A stretch of DNA of 64,000 nt from an uncultured Clostridia bacterium (GTDB lineage Bacteria; Bacillota; Clostridia; Lachnospirales; CAG-274): contig CALWSK010000005.1 of assembly GCA_944384195.1 (NCBI GenBank), forward strand, positions 1 through 64,000. The letters run 5' to 3'. Shown here in pieces: positions 46,755 through 56,143 of this stretch (within the stretch, counting starts at the first letter, position 1; every line of letters begins with the position of its first letter). Made by a program: the position numbers and the translations under genes. The notes under the pieces were generated by a model, which worked only from the letters and a program-made list of their open reading frames with translations, had not been told where the DNA came from and made no database searches.

Positions 46755-48170
46755 TTAATTATTCTTTTTACCTATAATTTTTCCAAGTATAACTGTAAAT
46801 ATTATACCTCCTAAAATTGCTATCATATGTGCTATTATATAATTTATATATCCATTATTTGCTGGATCACAAATAGCAAAACCTGGTATTGCAGTAGCTC
46901 CAAATCCAAGAGAAGTAAGCTTAGTGAAATATACATAAGCACCCGCTATTGCTGCAGCCAAGCAACCAGCTATAAGAGGAAACTTATTCTTAAGATTTAC
47001 GGCAAATATAGCTGGCTCACTTATACCAAATAAAGTAGGAGCAAAGGATGAAAAACAAAGTTCTCTAGCTTTTAAATTTTTCCAGTTAAGAACAAGATAT
47101 CCTAAAACTGCTCCCCCTTGAGCTACAAGAGCAACTGACATAAGCAGATTTAAAAAGTTTGTTCCAGTATCTGCTATAAGTTGTGCTTCTATAGCTGCTA
47201 TAACATGATGAAGCCCTGTTATAACTATAACTTGTTGTACTCCAGCAAATATCATATATCCTACTACACCTAAATTTTGAGTTATCCAAAGTAAAGCATT
47301 TGTTATTCCAAAAGCAAGGCTACGACCAATAGGTCCAACTATTACAAATAATAATATTGTTGATATAGAAACTGTAAGAAGTGGTGATACTAAAAGTTTT
47401 ATTATATCTGGAACTTTTTTATCAAAAAATACATCTAACTTAGCTACAACAAATCCCATCATAAGAGCTACTATTATACCTCCTTGAAAGCCAACAAGCT
47501 CTATAGGAAACCCAAATATTTTAATAATTTCTGGGGATAAACTTCCATTACCAACAAGATAAGCATTTGCAAGAGAAGAATCAAGCATAATAGCCCCAAC
47601 TACCATACCTAATATAGGTTTTCCACCATATCTTTTACATGCACTATAGCATACTGCCATAGGTAAAATAGAAAATATACCACTAGCAGATATACTAGCT
47701 AACCTATTTATAGCATAAAGTGTCTGATTATTTTTTACTACATCAAGTCCACCTAAAAGTCCAGTAATTCCAAGCAATAAGGCAGCTGCTAGTATAGCCG
47801 GAATAATTTCTACAAATACATCTGATAAAGATTTTATAATAGTTTGTATAATATTTTGTTTTTTAGCTCCTTGCTCTTTAACCTCTGTTAAAGACATATC
47901 TTCCATATTTACATATTTGCTAAAAACTCTATATACATCATTTACTGTGCCCGCTCCAAATATTATTTGTAACTGATTTCCTGCTATAAACACACCTTTT
48001 GCAAGCTCTATTTCTTCTATAGCCTTTATATTTGCAAGCTCATTATTAGCAAGGACTATTCTAAGCCTTGTAGCACAATGAGCAACCCCTTGTATATTTT
48101 CTATACCTCCTATATTATCTACTATCTGTTTAGATATTTCTAAATATTTTTCTTCTTTTTTATTAGCCAT
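46755..48170 (-). CDS. scrA: PTS sucrose-specific EIIBC
   Basis: A 471-residue phosphotransferase permease. EIIB is about 1-85 with the phosphorylated Cys32 (GVAHCATRL). EIIC is about 105-465 with ten hydrophobic segments and GITEP-like GISEPAIF. There is no EIIA domain, so it must use an EIIA-Glc from elsewhere. The start is ATG 48170 behind AGGAGGGG, not the upstream in-frame codon. The promoter overlaps candidate ScrR operators. It leads scrA-scrB-scrK. Confidence 0.92.
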   Translation of the reverse strand: MANKKEEKYLEISKQIVDNIGGIENIQGVAHCATRLRIVLANNELANIKAIEEIELAKGVFIAGNQLQIIFGAGTVNDVYRVFSKYVNMEDMSLTEVKEQGAKKQNIIQTIIKSLSDVFVEIIPAILAAALLLGITGLLGGLDVVKNNQTLYAINRLASISASGIFSILPMAVCYSACKRYGGKPILGMVVGAIMLDSSLANAYLVGNGSLSPEIIKIFGFPIELVGFQGGIIVALMMGFVVAKLDVFFDKKVPDIIKLLVSPLLTVSISTILLFVIVGPIGRSLAFGITNALLWITQNLGVVGYMIFAGVQQVIVITGLHHVIAAIEAQLIADTGTNFLNLLMSVALVAQGGAVLGYLVLNWKNLKARELCFSSFAPTLFGISEPAIFAVNLKNKFPLIAGCLAAAIAGAYVYFTKLTSLGFGATAIPGFAICDPANNGYINYIIAHMIAILGGIIFTVILGKIIGKKNN

Positions 48171-48223
48171 AATTTCCCCTCCTAATATCAAATTTGTAAA
48201 ATAATATATATTTTATTATTTAC

Positions 48224-48252
48224 ATAATATAACTTTATTTTACATTTGTCAA
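48224..48252 (-). promoter_or_regulatory. Promoter of scrABK
   Basis: On the minus strand TTGACA (48252-48247), 17-base spacer, TATTAT (48229-48224). The -35 region lies within one candidate operator. Confidence 0.75.
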
Positions 48253-48275
48253 CTTTTATTTTGCATTTGTAAAAT
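48237..48275. promoter_or_regulatory. Candidate ScrR operators
   Basis: Two copies of a partly palindromic sequence, ATTTTACATTTGTCAA (48237-48252) and ATTTTGCATTTGTAAAAT (48258-48275). A third partial copy, AAATTTGTAAAAT (48190-48202), lies towards scrA. Spacing of about 21 bases places two on the same helix face. LacI-type repressors bind such inverted repeats, and the copies cover both divergent promoters. Confidence 0.5.
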
Positions 48276-48282
48276 AATTTTT

Positions 48283-48311
48283 TTGATTTATAAAAAAAAA
48301 TATGATATAGT
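48283..48311 (+). promoter_or_regulatory. Promoter of scrR
   Basis: TTGATT (48283-48288), a 17-base spacer and TATAGT (48306-48311), about 30 bases before the scrR start. Confidence 0.6.
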
Positions 48312-48342
48312 ATATCATTATAAATAAAATGAGGTGATTTTT

Positions 48343-49365
48343 ATTAAAAATAAAGTAACAACTCAAGACATAGCAGATGAGCTTGGACTCTCTAGAAATA
48401 CAGTATCTAAAGCTCTAAATAATACTGGACTTCTTGCAGAAGATACAAAAAATTTAATCTTACAAAAAGCTATGGAAATGGGCTATAAAAGATTTTCTTA
48501 TAACCAACCACAAAAAATAAAATCTAATAGGGAAATAGCTCTTTTTACTACTTCAATTCCAGGGAATTTACATTTTGCATCTACTATGTTAGATTATTTT
48601 CAAAATGAAATATCTTCTTTGGGATATCATCTTTCTATATATTTAATAAGAGAAAAAGAATTAACTAATCTTTCTCTACCTCCAGGTTTTAATAGGGAAA
48701 ATGTAGATGGAATTATAATAATAGAAATGTTTAATCTTGAATATAGTAAAATGCTTTGTGATTTAGATTTAGCTACATTGTTTGTAGACTCTACTGTAAA
48801 TCCTAAAATTAATGGAATAAAATCTGATTTATTATATATGGATAATTGTACTAATTTATATCTTATAATAAAAGAATTAATAGAATCTGGTAAAACAAAG
48901 TTTGGTTTTATAGGTGAATATATGCATTGTCATTCTTTTTACGAGAGATTTTCTATATTTAAAAGCACTTTAGATTCTTTTAATATACCTTTTAATAAGG
49001 ACTATTGTATCCTAGATAGAGATTATTCTATACCTCACACTCAATTTTTAAAACAAGAATTTCATAAGATGAAAAATTATCCCGAAGTATTTATATGTGC
49101 AAATGATTTTATAGCTATATATTTTTTAAATGCTATTGCCGATAGTGGCTTTTCAGTTCCAGATGATTTTTATCTTTGTGGTTTTGATGATTCACAAGAA
49201 TCTAAAATAGTAACTCCTCCTCTTACCACTATACATATACATAGTCAAGTTATGGGACTTAGTGCCGTTGAGCTTTTGCTATCTAGAATAAAAAATCCTA
49301 CTTTAAATTATAGAACAGTCTATACAGAAACAACTTTAAAAAAGAGAGCTTCTACGAGACAGTAA
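48343..49365 (+). CDS. scrR: LacI-family sucrose regulator (probable ATT start)
   Basis: A 340-residue LacI/GalR repressor. The helix-turn-helix is VTTQDIADELGLSRNTVSKAL at the N-terminus, followed by a hinge with GLLAEDTKNLI and a periplasmic-binding-like effector domain (residues 60-335). It probably senses sucrose or a sugar phosphate and controls scrABK. The reading frame has no ATG, GTG or TTG after the ribosome binding site GAGGTGAT (48331-48338). Its only GTG (48334) is inside that site. ATT at 48343, at normal spacing, is the most likely start. The alternative is GTG 48334 with three more residues. Confidence 0.85.
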   Translation: MKNKVTTQDIADELGLSRNTVSKALNNTGLLAEDTKNLILQKAMEMGYKRFSYNQPQKIKSNREIALFTTSIPGNLHFASTMLDYFQNEISSLGYHLSIYLIREKELTNLSLPPGFNRENVDGIIIIEMFNLEYSKMLCDLDLATLFVDSTVNPKINGIKSDLLYMDNCTNLYLIIKELIESGKTKFGFIGEYMHCHSFYERFSIFKSTLDSFNIPFNKDYCILDRDYSIPHTQFLKQEFHKMKNYPEVFICANDFIAIYFLNAIADSGFSVPDDFYLCGFDDSQESKIVTPPLTTIHIHSQVMGLSAVELLLSRIKNPTLNYRTVYTETTLKKRASTRQ

Positions 49366-49366
49366 A

Positions 49367-49394
49367 AAGAGTGTAGACTAATTCTACACTCTTT
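49367..49394. terminator. Bidirectional terminator
   Basis: A 12-bp stem, AAAGAGTGTAGA / TCTACACTCTTT, between scrR and the DUF951 gene. The right arm overlaps the DUF951 stop. Confidence 0.9.
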
Positions 49395-49566
49395 CTATTT
49401 TCTTCTTAACTGCTTTTTCAAATTTAACTCTACTAAGCATAACTATATGACCACATTTTAAACATTTTATTTTAAAATCTGCCCCAACTCTTATAACTTC
49501 CCACTCGTGACTACCACAAGGATGAGGCTTCTTAGTATAAACTATATCATTTATCTGATAGTCCAT
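49384..49566 (-). CDS. DUF951 family protein
   Basis: A 60-residue protein with the DUF951 pattern, a short beta structure with zinc-ribbon-like KKPHPCGSHEW and KCLKCGHIVML. The role is unknown. It directly follows mscS, where the mscS TAA abuts the ATG at 49566, as is common in Firmicutes, so it is translationally coupled. Confidence 0.9.
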   Translation of the reverse strand: MDYQINDIVYTKKPHPCGSHEWEVIRVGADFKIKCLKCGHIVMLSRVKFEKAVKKKIERV

Positions 49567-50421
49567 TTAAGCTTCTTTCCTTTCATCTACTATTTCTATA
49601 ACTCTTTTTGTATATGGAATTTCTATATTTTCTTTGTCAAATCTATTTTTCATAATTCTTCTTATTTCTCTTTCTACGTGCCAGTTTTCTCCTATTTGTG
49701 TATCGGCCAAAATACGAATAATAACTGCACTATCAGCAAGATCTATAACTCCCAGAACTTGAGGCTCTGATATAAGACCCTCTAGTTTTTTATTTATATA
49801 AATATTCTTCATCTCATCTTTCATAACATTAAGCACTTTATCTATATTTTCTTCATAAGCAACTCCAATATCAACAACAGCTCTATTATATTCTTTAGAC
49901 ATATTAGTTATTATTTTTATAGAACCATTAGGCAATATATATAAATCCCCATCAACACTTCTTATTCTAGTGCTTCTAAGCCCTATACTCTCTACAGTTC
50001 CTGTAAGATTATCAACAGTAATAATATCTCCTACTCCAAATTGATCTTCAAATAAAATAAACATTCCTGTTATTATATCTTGTACAAGACTTTGAGCTCC
50101 AAAACCTATTGCCACACTTCCGACTCCAGCAACAGCTATTAAAGATGCAATATTAACTCCAAAGTTTGATAATATACTACAACCAGCTATAAACCATATA
50201 CCATACTTTATTACACTTTCTATAACTTCACAAAGAGTTTGTTTTTTTCTTTCACTGAGCTTACTTCTTAAAGCAAAACTTCTTTTTGTAATTTTTATAA
50301 GAATTTTTATTATTATGCTAGCTATTATAATTTGTATTATACTAAGACCAACATCTCCTATAAATTCTATAAGCCAATCTAAGCTTTTTATTGAAGCTAT
50401 TTTATCATTAAATTTGTTCAT
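49567..50421 (-). CDS. Small-conductance mechanosensitive channel MscS-type
   Basis: A 284-residue membrane protein. Three helices lie in the first 130 residues; the pore helix includes AVAGVGSVAIGFGAQSLVQD, and the beta domain starts at DQFGVGDIITV with PNGSI. It opens on membrane tension during hypo-osmotic shock. The start is ATG 50421 behind AGGAGAAG. In an operon with DUF951; the amidotransferase gene ends 17 bases upstream. Confidence 0.92.
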   Translation of the reverse strand: MNKFNDKIASIKSLDWLIEFIGDVGLSIIQIIIASIIIKILIKITKRSFALRSKLSERKKQTLCEVIESVIKYGIWFIAGCSILSNFGVNIASLIAVAGVGSVAIGFGAQSLVQDIITGMFILFEDQFGVGDIITVDNLTGTVESIGLRSTRIRSVDGDLYILPNGSIKIITNMSKEYNRAVVDIGVAYEENIDKVLNVMKDEMKNIYINKKLEGLISEPQVLGVIDLADSAVIIRILADTQIGENWHVEREIRRIMKNRFDKENIEIPYTKRVIEIVDERKEA

Positions 50422-50438
50422 ATTAAAATCTTCTCCTA

Positions 50439-51089
50439 TTAATTAAAATTCAAAAAGTAAGAAAATAATTTATCACTATATGAATCGGATAAAGCTTCTG
50501 GATGCCATTGAACACCCATAAAAAATTTATCCTTATCTTTATATTCTATAGCTTCTATAATATTTCCTTTTTTTGCTACTACATCAAAACATTTAGCCGG
50601 TGTTTTTATTGCCTGATGATGAAAACTATTTACCATAATTTTATCAATATTAAGTATATTATATAAGTTAGAATTTTTGTCAATATTTACATTATGTGTA
50701 GCTACTTTTTTTCCTTGCCTTTGCATATGTCCTCTAATATTTTGATATAAATTTCCTCCAAAAGCTACATTCATAATCTGCATACCACGACATATAGCAA
50801 AAACCGGAATATTATATTTTAAGGCTTTTCTTAAAATATATATCTCAAACTTATCTCTTAATAAAGATATATCCTTACTTTTTATATTTTTTTGTTTATA
50901 TAAACTAGGCTCTATATCTCCACCACCTGTTAGTAAAATTCCCTTAATATAATTAAAATTTAAATTTTTTATATTATAATCACATATGATATAAGGAATA
51001 TTGTATTTACTAATTTTTTCTAAATAGTATTTATTTATTTTATAAATATTACCTTCTATATTGGGAACCACAAAAACATATTTATGCAT
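50439..51089 (-). CDS. Class I glutamine amidotransferase / peptidase C26
   Basis: A 216-residue enzyme of the PuuD type that hydrolyses gamma-glutamyl compounds. The nucleophile Cys lies in FAICRGMQIMN, with TGGGDIEP as the oxyanion strand and GVQWHPEAL supplying catalytic His and Glu. The substrate could be gamma-glutamyl-GABA or another gamma-glutamyl amide; no put/puu genes adjoin. ATG 51089 is preceded by TAGGAG. Confidence 0.88.
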   Translation of the reverse strand: MHKYVFVVPNIEGNIYKINKYYLEKISKYNIPYIICDYNIKNLNFNYIKGILLTGGGDIEPSLYKQKNIKSKDISLLRDKFEIYILRKALKYNIPVFAICRGMQIMNVAFGGNLYQNIRGHMQRQGKKVATHNVNIDKNSNLYNILNIDKIMVNSFHHQAIKTPAKCFDVVAKKGNIIEAIEYKDKDKFFMGVQWHPEALSDSYSDKLFSYFLNFN

Positions 51090-51148
51090 AAAAACTCCTA
51101 TAAAATATCAATTATTATATAGTTTATTAGAATTTTAAATAAAAATGT

Positions 51149-51176
51149 TTGCAAATCTAAATTTTTATGTTAAAAT
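51149..51176 (+). promoter_or_regulatory. Candidate sigma-A promoter of cheC
   Basis: TTGCAA (51149-51154), a 16-base spacer, TAAAAT (51171-51176), about 55 bases before the ATG. No sigma-D-type site is seen here. Confidence 0.45.
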
Positions 51177-51230
51177 TATTATACTATATTTTAATAATTT
51201 TGTAAATTAAATAATTCTAAGGAGTTTTTT

Positions 51231-51809
51231 ATGAATAACTTAAATCTTATGGACATAGATATGCTAAAAGAAGTAGCTAATATTGGTACTGGTAATGCTG
51301 CTACTAGTCTTTCTAGCCTTGTTAATCAACGCATCTCTATGACTGTTCCTGATGTTAAAATGCCAGAATTTAAGCATCTACCAGATTGTATTGGAGGTGC
51401 TGATGCCATCATTTCTGGGCTTTTAGTAAATATTAGTGGTGATGTTGATGGCATTATGATGTATCTTATGACAGAAAAATCCGCCTGCACTCTTGTTAAA
51501 GAAATTATGGGAAGAGACAAAAAGGGATTTTCTGAATTTGAAGAAATAGACTATTCTATGCTTACAGAAATAGGAAATATATTAACTAGCTCTTATCTTA
51601 CAGCTCTTTCCCAGCTTATGAACTATAAAATTATACAATCTGTTCCTTCTTTATCAGTAGATATGGCAGGAGCTATTTTGAGTGTTCCAGCTATTCAATT
51701 TGGAAGAATTGCAGACCGCGTACTATTTATAGAGTCTAAATTTAAACAAGATACTGATAATGCTCAAGATTTATCCGGTTTCTTTATGCTTATTCCAGAA
51801 ATAAAATAA
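51231..51809 (+). CDS. cheC: Chemotaxis phosphatase CheC
   Basis: A 192-residue CheC-type protein. It contains both active-site motifs, Glu14/Asn17 (EVANIGTGNA) and Glu113/Asn116 (EIGNILTSS), the two-site arrangement of CheC rather than the single site of CheX. It dephosphorylates CheY-P. It stands alone, away from a che or flagellar operon, which is common for extra CheC paralogues in Clostridia. Start ATG 51231 is preceded by AAGGAG. Confidence 0.9.
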   Translation: MNNLNLMDIDMLKEVANIGTGNAATSLSSLVNQRISMTVPDVKMPEFKHLPDCIGGADAIISGLLVNISGDVDGIMMYLMTEKSACTLVKEIMGRDKKGFSEFEEIDYSMLTEIGNILTSSYLTALSQLMNYKIIQSVPSLSVDMAGAILSVPAIQFGRIADRVLFIESKFKQDTDNAQDLSGFFMLIPEIK

Positions 51810-51822
51810 TATGACAAAAGTT

Positions 51823-51854
51823 AAAAAGCTTGTAGCAATAGCTACAAGCTTTTT
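51823..51854. terminator. Bidirectional terminator
   Basis: A 14-bp stem, AAAAAGCTTGTAGC / GCTACAAGCTTTTT, with a 4-base loop, between cheC and oppF. Confidence 0.9.
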
Positions 51855-51860
51855 ATTTTA

Positions 51861-52838
51861 CTATTCTTGAGAATAAAGATGACAAGAAGTAAAATGTCCA
51901 TCTCCATAATCTTTCCAAACTGGAGCTTTTTCCTTACATATATCCATACATTTAGGACATCTAGTATGGAACTTACAACCTTTAGGTGGGTTAGATGCAG
52001 AAGGTATATCACCTTCAAGTATTATTCTGTTCATTTTTTTATCTGGGTCTGGAATAGGTACAGCACTAAGAAGAGCTTGTGTATATGGATGTTTAGGACT
52101 TGCAAATATTTGCTTTTTACTAGCAAGCTCTACAAGATTTCCAAGATACATAACACCTACCATATCCGCAAGATACTCAACAACTGATAAATCGTGAGAT
52201 ATAAAAAGATATGTAAGCCCATTTTTAATTTGTAAATCTTTCATAAGATTTATAACTTGCGCTTGTATAGAAACGTCCAAAGCAGATACTGGCTCATCAG
52301 CTATAACTACTTGAGGTCTAAGAGCAAGAGCTCTTGCTATACATATTCTTTGTCTTTGCCCTCCAGAAAATTCGTGAGGATATCTATCTATATAATAAGG
52401 TCTTAATCCACATTCTTCCATAACTTGTAATACATAATCTTTCAAATCTTTATTATCTACAAGCTTATGTTCTCTTACGGCCTCCCCTATTATTTCACCT
52501 ACTGGCATACGAGGATTTAAAGAAGAATAAGGATCTTGAAATATCATTTGAATTTTAGGTCTTATAGCTTTAAGCTCTGCCCTATTAAGAGCAAAAATAT
52601 CTTTTCCATCTAAAAGAGCTTGCCCACTTGTTGGTTCTGTAAGTCTTATAAGAGTTCTTCCTATAGTAGTTTTACCACAACCAGACTCACCAACAAGTCC
52701 AAAAGTTTGCCCCTTTTTAATAGAAAATGAAACTCCATCTACAGAACGTACTTGCCCAACAGTTTTTTGTAATACGCCTGCTTTTATAGGATAATGCTTA
52801 ACAAGATTTTTTACATCTAAAATTATTTTATCTTCCAT
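51861..52838 (-). CDS. oppF: Oligopeptide ABC transporter ATP-binding protein OppF
   Basis: A 325-residue ATPase. Walker A is GESGCGKT, Q-loop region is PYSSLNPRM, signature is SGGQRQR and Walker B is [11 protein letters not shown]. The C-terminal Cys cluster ([16 protein letters not shown]) is the usual OppF-type oligopeptide_HPY motif. The start overlaps the oppD stop in TAATG, so the two are coupled. It completes oppABCDF. Confidence 0.92.
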   Translation of the reverse strand: MEDKIILDVKNLVKHYPIKAGVLQKTVGQVRSVDGVSFSIKKGQTFGLVGESGCGKTTIGRTLIRLTEPTSGQALLDGKDIFALNRAELKAIRPKIQMIFQDPYSSLNPRMPVGEIIGEAVREHKLVDNKDLKDYVLQVMEECGLRPYYIDRYPHEFSGGQRQRICIARALALRPQVVIADEPVSALDVSIQAQVINLMKDLQIKNGLTYLFISHDLSVVEYLADMVGVMYLGNLVELASKKQIFASPKHPYTQALLSAVPIPDPDKKMNRIILEGDIPSASNPPKGCKFHTRCPKCMDICKEKAPVWKDYGDGHFTSCHLYSQE

Positions 52839-53983
52839 TATTTCGCCTCCTTGCTTTCTTTTTTATAAAGATGACAAGCGACTTTATGATCATTTGTTAT
52901 ATCTATAACTTCTGGATACTCTCTATCACAAATATCCATACATTCTTCACATCTATTTTTAAAGAAGCAACCAGGTGGTATATTTATAGGATTTGGCACT
53001 GCCCCTGGTATACAATATAATCTATCTGTATCTTCTTGAAGCACTGGACGAGATTTTAAAAGCCCCTTTGTATAAGGGTGTTTAGGATTTTTAAATATCT
53101 CATTAACCTCACCTTTTTCTACTACTCTACCAGAATACATAATAATTACATAATCTGCCATCTCTGCTACAACACCTAAATCGTGAGTAATAAGCATAAT
53201 AGATGCATTTATTTTATCTTTTAGCTCACGCATAAGGTCTAAGATTTGTGCTTGGATAGTAACATCTAGAGCAGTTGTAGGTTCATCTGCTACTATAAAG
53301 CTTGGTCCACAAGCAAGAGCCATAGCAATAACTACCCTTTGTCTCATCCCCCCTGATAACTCGTGAGGATAGCTTTTATATATTTCTTCTACACGGGATA
53401 TACCAACAGATTTTAAAAGATTTATAGTTCTTTCTTTTCTTTCTTCTTTAGTTGTATCTGGTTCGTGATATATAATAACCTCTTCTATTTGCTCACCTAT
53501 TCTAAAGATAGGATTTAAACTAGTCATAGGCTCTTGAAATATCATAGATATTTCTCCGCCTCTTATCTTACTATGTATGCTTTGAGGCAATTTAGCAAGA
53601 TTTATAACCTTACCAAGCTTTTTACTATTATAACGGATTTCTCCTCCTGCTATTTGTCCATAAGGCCCTGGTAATAGTCCCATAAGGGAAAGGCTAGTTA
53701 CAGATTTTCCACAACCAGATTCACCAACAACACCAACTGTTTTTCCTTTAGGTATATCAAATGAAACTCCATCTACGGATTTTACTATACCAGAATCTGT
53801 ATAAAAATATGTTCTAAGATTATCAAACTCTATAAGATTATCTTCGTTTTTCATCTTAGTTACATATTCACTTTCTGGAACATTTTTTCTTCCCTTTTCT
53901 TTTGCATACTCTTTAAATTTTTGTTTATTAAATTTTTTTATTTCTTTTTCTTTTAGCCTAGCCTCTTTTTTATTTATAGCCAT
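52838..53983 (-). CDS. oppD: Oligopeptide ABC transporter ATP-binding protein OppD
   Basis: A 381-residue ATPase, with Walker A GESGCGKS, signature SGGMRQR, Walker [13 protein letters not shown], and a Cys-rich end ([10 protein letters not shown]). The first 55 residues are basic and longer than usual for OppD. The start at ATG 53983 is used; an upstream GTG falls in the ribosome binding site region AGGTAGGTG. Confidence 0.92.
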   Translation of the reverse strand: MAINKKEARLKEKEIKKFNKQKFKEYAKEKGRKNVPESEYVTKMKNEDNLIEFDNLRTYFYTDSGIVKSVDGVSFDIPKGKTVGVVGESGCGKSVTSLSLMGLLPGPYGQIAGGEIRYNSKKLGKVINLAKLPQSIHSKIRGGEISMIFQEPMTSLNPIFRIGEQIEEVIIYHEPDTTKEERKERTINLLKSVGISRVEEIYKSYPHELSGGMRQRVVIAMALACGPSFIVADEPTTALDVTIQAQILDLMRELKDKINASIMLITHDLGVVAEMADYVIIMYSGRVVEKGEVNEIFKNPKHPYTKGLLKSRPVLQEDTDRLYCIPGAVPNPINIPPGCFFKNRCEECMDICDREYPEVIDITNDHKVACHLYKKESKEAK

Positions 53984-53992
53984 AACCTGCAC

Positions 53993-54979
53993 CTACCTTT
54001 TCATTTTAGGGTCAAAAGCATCTCTTAGACCATCTCCAACAAAGTTAAACGCCATAACTAAAAACAAGATAGCTATCCCTGGTGGAAGCCATATATTTAT
54101 ATAATTTTGCATAATTACAGAATCTGTAACAGCATTTACCATATTTCCCCAAGAAGCATATGGGAATGATAAACCAACACCTAAGAAACTTAAAGCAGAT
54201 TCTGTTAAAATAACACTTCCTAAATCCATTGTAGCCATAACTATTATTATAGAAGTAACATTAGGTATAAGATGTTTTAATATTATTCTTGAAGTTTTAA
54301 GCCCACAAGATTTAGCAGCTTGCATATATTCCATCTCTCTTATAGAAAGTACTTGACCTCTAACAAGTCTTGCTACAGAAGCCCACTTAAGAACACCCAT
54401 AATAATCATAAGTACATATATTTTATTTTGTGGTGGAACTTTCATAGTAGCCATAACACCAGATATCATAAGCATAAGAGGTAAAAACGGTATACAATAG
54501 AATATATCTACAATACGCATTATAAGCATATCTATCCATTTACCATAATATCCAGCTATACCACCTAAAGTAACACCTAAAATAAGCTCTAGTATAACAA
54601 CGCAAAAACCAAACATAAGTGATATCCTACCACCATACATAAGCCTAGTAAATACATCACGGCCATCAGCATCTGTTCCTAACCAATGCTTAGAAGATAT
54701 AGGCGCTTTAAGATTTAGCTCAAGCCCTGCTGTTTGATTTGAATTTGTAGCATCTTGCATGCTTACTTCTTGCCCTGTAGACGGATCTATATAAAATAAT
54801 TCGTATTCTCCATAAGGCGAGAAAAATGGTCCAATTAAACAAAAAACTAAAATAAATGCTATTATAAATAAACCAACAACTGCTAGCTTATTTTTTAAAA
54901 ACCTTTTCATTATCAAAGAGCCAGGAGTTTGTATAGCTTGAATATTTTCTTTTTCTTGATTTTTATCTTTATTTTCCAT
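53993..54979 (-). CDS. oppC: Oligopeptide ABC transporter permease OppC
   Basis: A 328-residue inner-membrane permease with an N-terminal helix (AVVGLFIIAFILVFCLI) and five later helices. It has the permease EAA loop (EYMQAAKSCGLKTSRIILKHLIPN) and the usual OppC insert (HWLGTDADGRDVFTRLMYGG). Spaced 17 bases from oppB and read from the same transcript. Confidence 0.92.
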   Translation of the reverse strand: MENKDKNQEKENIQAIQTPGSLIMKRFLKNKLAVVGLFIIAFILVFCLIGPFFSPYGEYELFYIDPSTGQEVSMQDATNSNQTAGLELNLKAPISSKHWLGTDADGRDVFTRLMYGGRISLMFGFCVVILELILGVTLGGIAGYYGKWIDMLIMRIVDIFYCIPFLPLMLMISGVMATMKVPPQNKIYVLMIIMGVLKWASVARLVRGQVLSIREMEYMQAAKSCGLKTSRIILKHLIPNVTSIIIVMATMDLGSVILTESALSFLGVGLSFPYASWGNMVNAVTDSVIMQNYINIWLPPGIAILFLVMAFNFVGDGLRDAFDPKMKR

Positions 54980-54996
54980 AAAATACTCCTTCCCTT

Positions 54997-55965
54997 TTAA
55001 TTGTATTTAACCCTAGGGTCTACAACAGCATATAATATGTCAGAAATTAGTGTACCTATAAGAGTAAGCACCGCAAGAAACATAAAATATCCCATTAAAA
55101 ATGGTATATCCCCTTGATTAACTGCTTTTAAAGCCACATTTCCAAGCCCATCTATAGAAAAGAGTCCTTCTGTTATAATAGCTCCTGCAAATAAAGATGG
55201 CAAACTCCCACCTATCATAGTAACAATAGGAATAAGAGTATTTCTAAAGGCATGTTTTCCAATAACTACTCTTTCTGGAACACCTTTAGCACGAGCTGTT
55301 CTTACATAATCAGCGTTTAATACCTCTAGCATATTATTTCTTGTGTATCTAAGCCAAGCTCCCATACCTGTAACAACAAACACCGTAATAGGTAATATAA
55401 AGTGCTTAGCCATATCTAATATAAGAGGAAACCCTTGTAAGTTTTTACGCGCTGTAACCATACCTTGTAAAGGTAATATCCCAAGGTCCATAGCAAATAT
55501 TTTTTGTAATACTGCCGCAAAGAAGAATGAAGGAAGAGATATACCCGCAAGAGCAAGAGCTACAATACCATAATCTATCTTAGAATACTGTTTTCTAGCT
55601 GCAATTACTCCAAGAGGTATAGCTATGGCTAGCTGAATCGCAAAAGCTATAAATGAAAGCCAAAAAGAAACCCACATTTTATCTTTTATTATATCTACAA
55701 CTGGTTCTTTAAATACAAATGAAGTACCAAAATCTCCATGTAAAGCCGCTTTTGCCCAGCTTACATACCCTTCTATAAGCCCCTTATCAACTCCATAAAG
55801 CTCTTTTAGTTTTTCTTTCATTTCTGCTGTTATAGATGGATTACCAGAAGTGATAGTTGTTACAAAATCACCTGGCATAAAATGTATAATCGCATACAAA
55901 ATAAAAGAAACCCCAAAGAGAACAACAAGGCTTATCAAAATTCTTCTTATTATGTATTGTTTCAT
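54997..55965 (-). CDS. oppB: Oligopeptide ABC transporter permease OppB
   Basis: A 322-residue permease with six helices and the EAA loop DYVRTARAKGVPERVVIGKHAFRN. The N-terminus MKQYIIRRILISLVVLFGVS is typical. AAAGGAAAGGA lies before ATG 55965. It follows oppA after a 178-base gap that contains a strong hairpin. Confidence 0.92.
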   Translation of the reverse strand: MKQYIIRRILISLVVLFGVSFILYAIIHFMPGDFVTTITSGNPSITAEMKEKLKELYGVDKGLIEGYVSWAKAALHGDFGTSFVFKEPVVDIIKDKMWVSFWLSFIAFAIQLAIAIPLGVIAARKQYSKIDYGIVALALAGISLPSFFFAAVLQKIFAMDLGILPLQGMVTARKNLQGFPLILDMAKHFILPITVFVVTGMGAWLRYTRNNMLEVLNADYVRTARAKGVPERVVIGKHAFRNTLIPIVTMIGGSLPSLFAGAIITEGLFSIDGLGNVALKAVNQGDIPFLMGYFMFLAVLTLIGTLISDILYAVVDPRVKYN

Positions 55966-56081
55966 TAAAAAACATTCCTTTCCTTTTTGTTATTCTCAAT
56001 TTATATTAACATTAATAATAATTTTAACCCTAAACTAGTTTTTAATACTAATATAAGATTAAAACTACAATTAATAGAGAT

Positions 56082-56130
56082 AAAGACGTTTCTAAAACTA
56101 AGAATTATTTATGTTTTAAGAAACGTCTTT
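56082..56130 (-). terminator. oppA-oppB intercistronic hairpin (attenuator)
   Basis: A 12-bp stem, AAAGACGTTTCT / AGAAACGTCTTT, extended by AAAAC / GTTTT, in the gap between oppA and oppB. Followed by a short, imperfect T tract, so it may terminate part of the transcripts and protect the oppA mRNA. This would give the known excess of binding protein over permease. Confidence 0.65.
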
Positions 56131-56143
56131 AAAGTTATTTATA

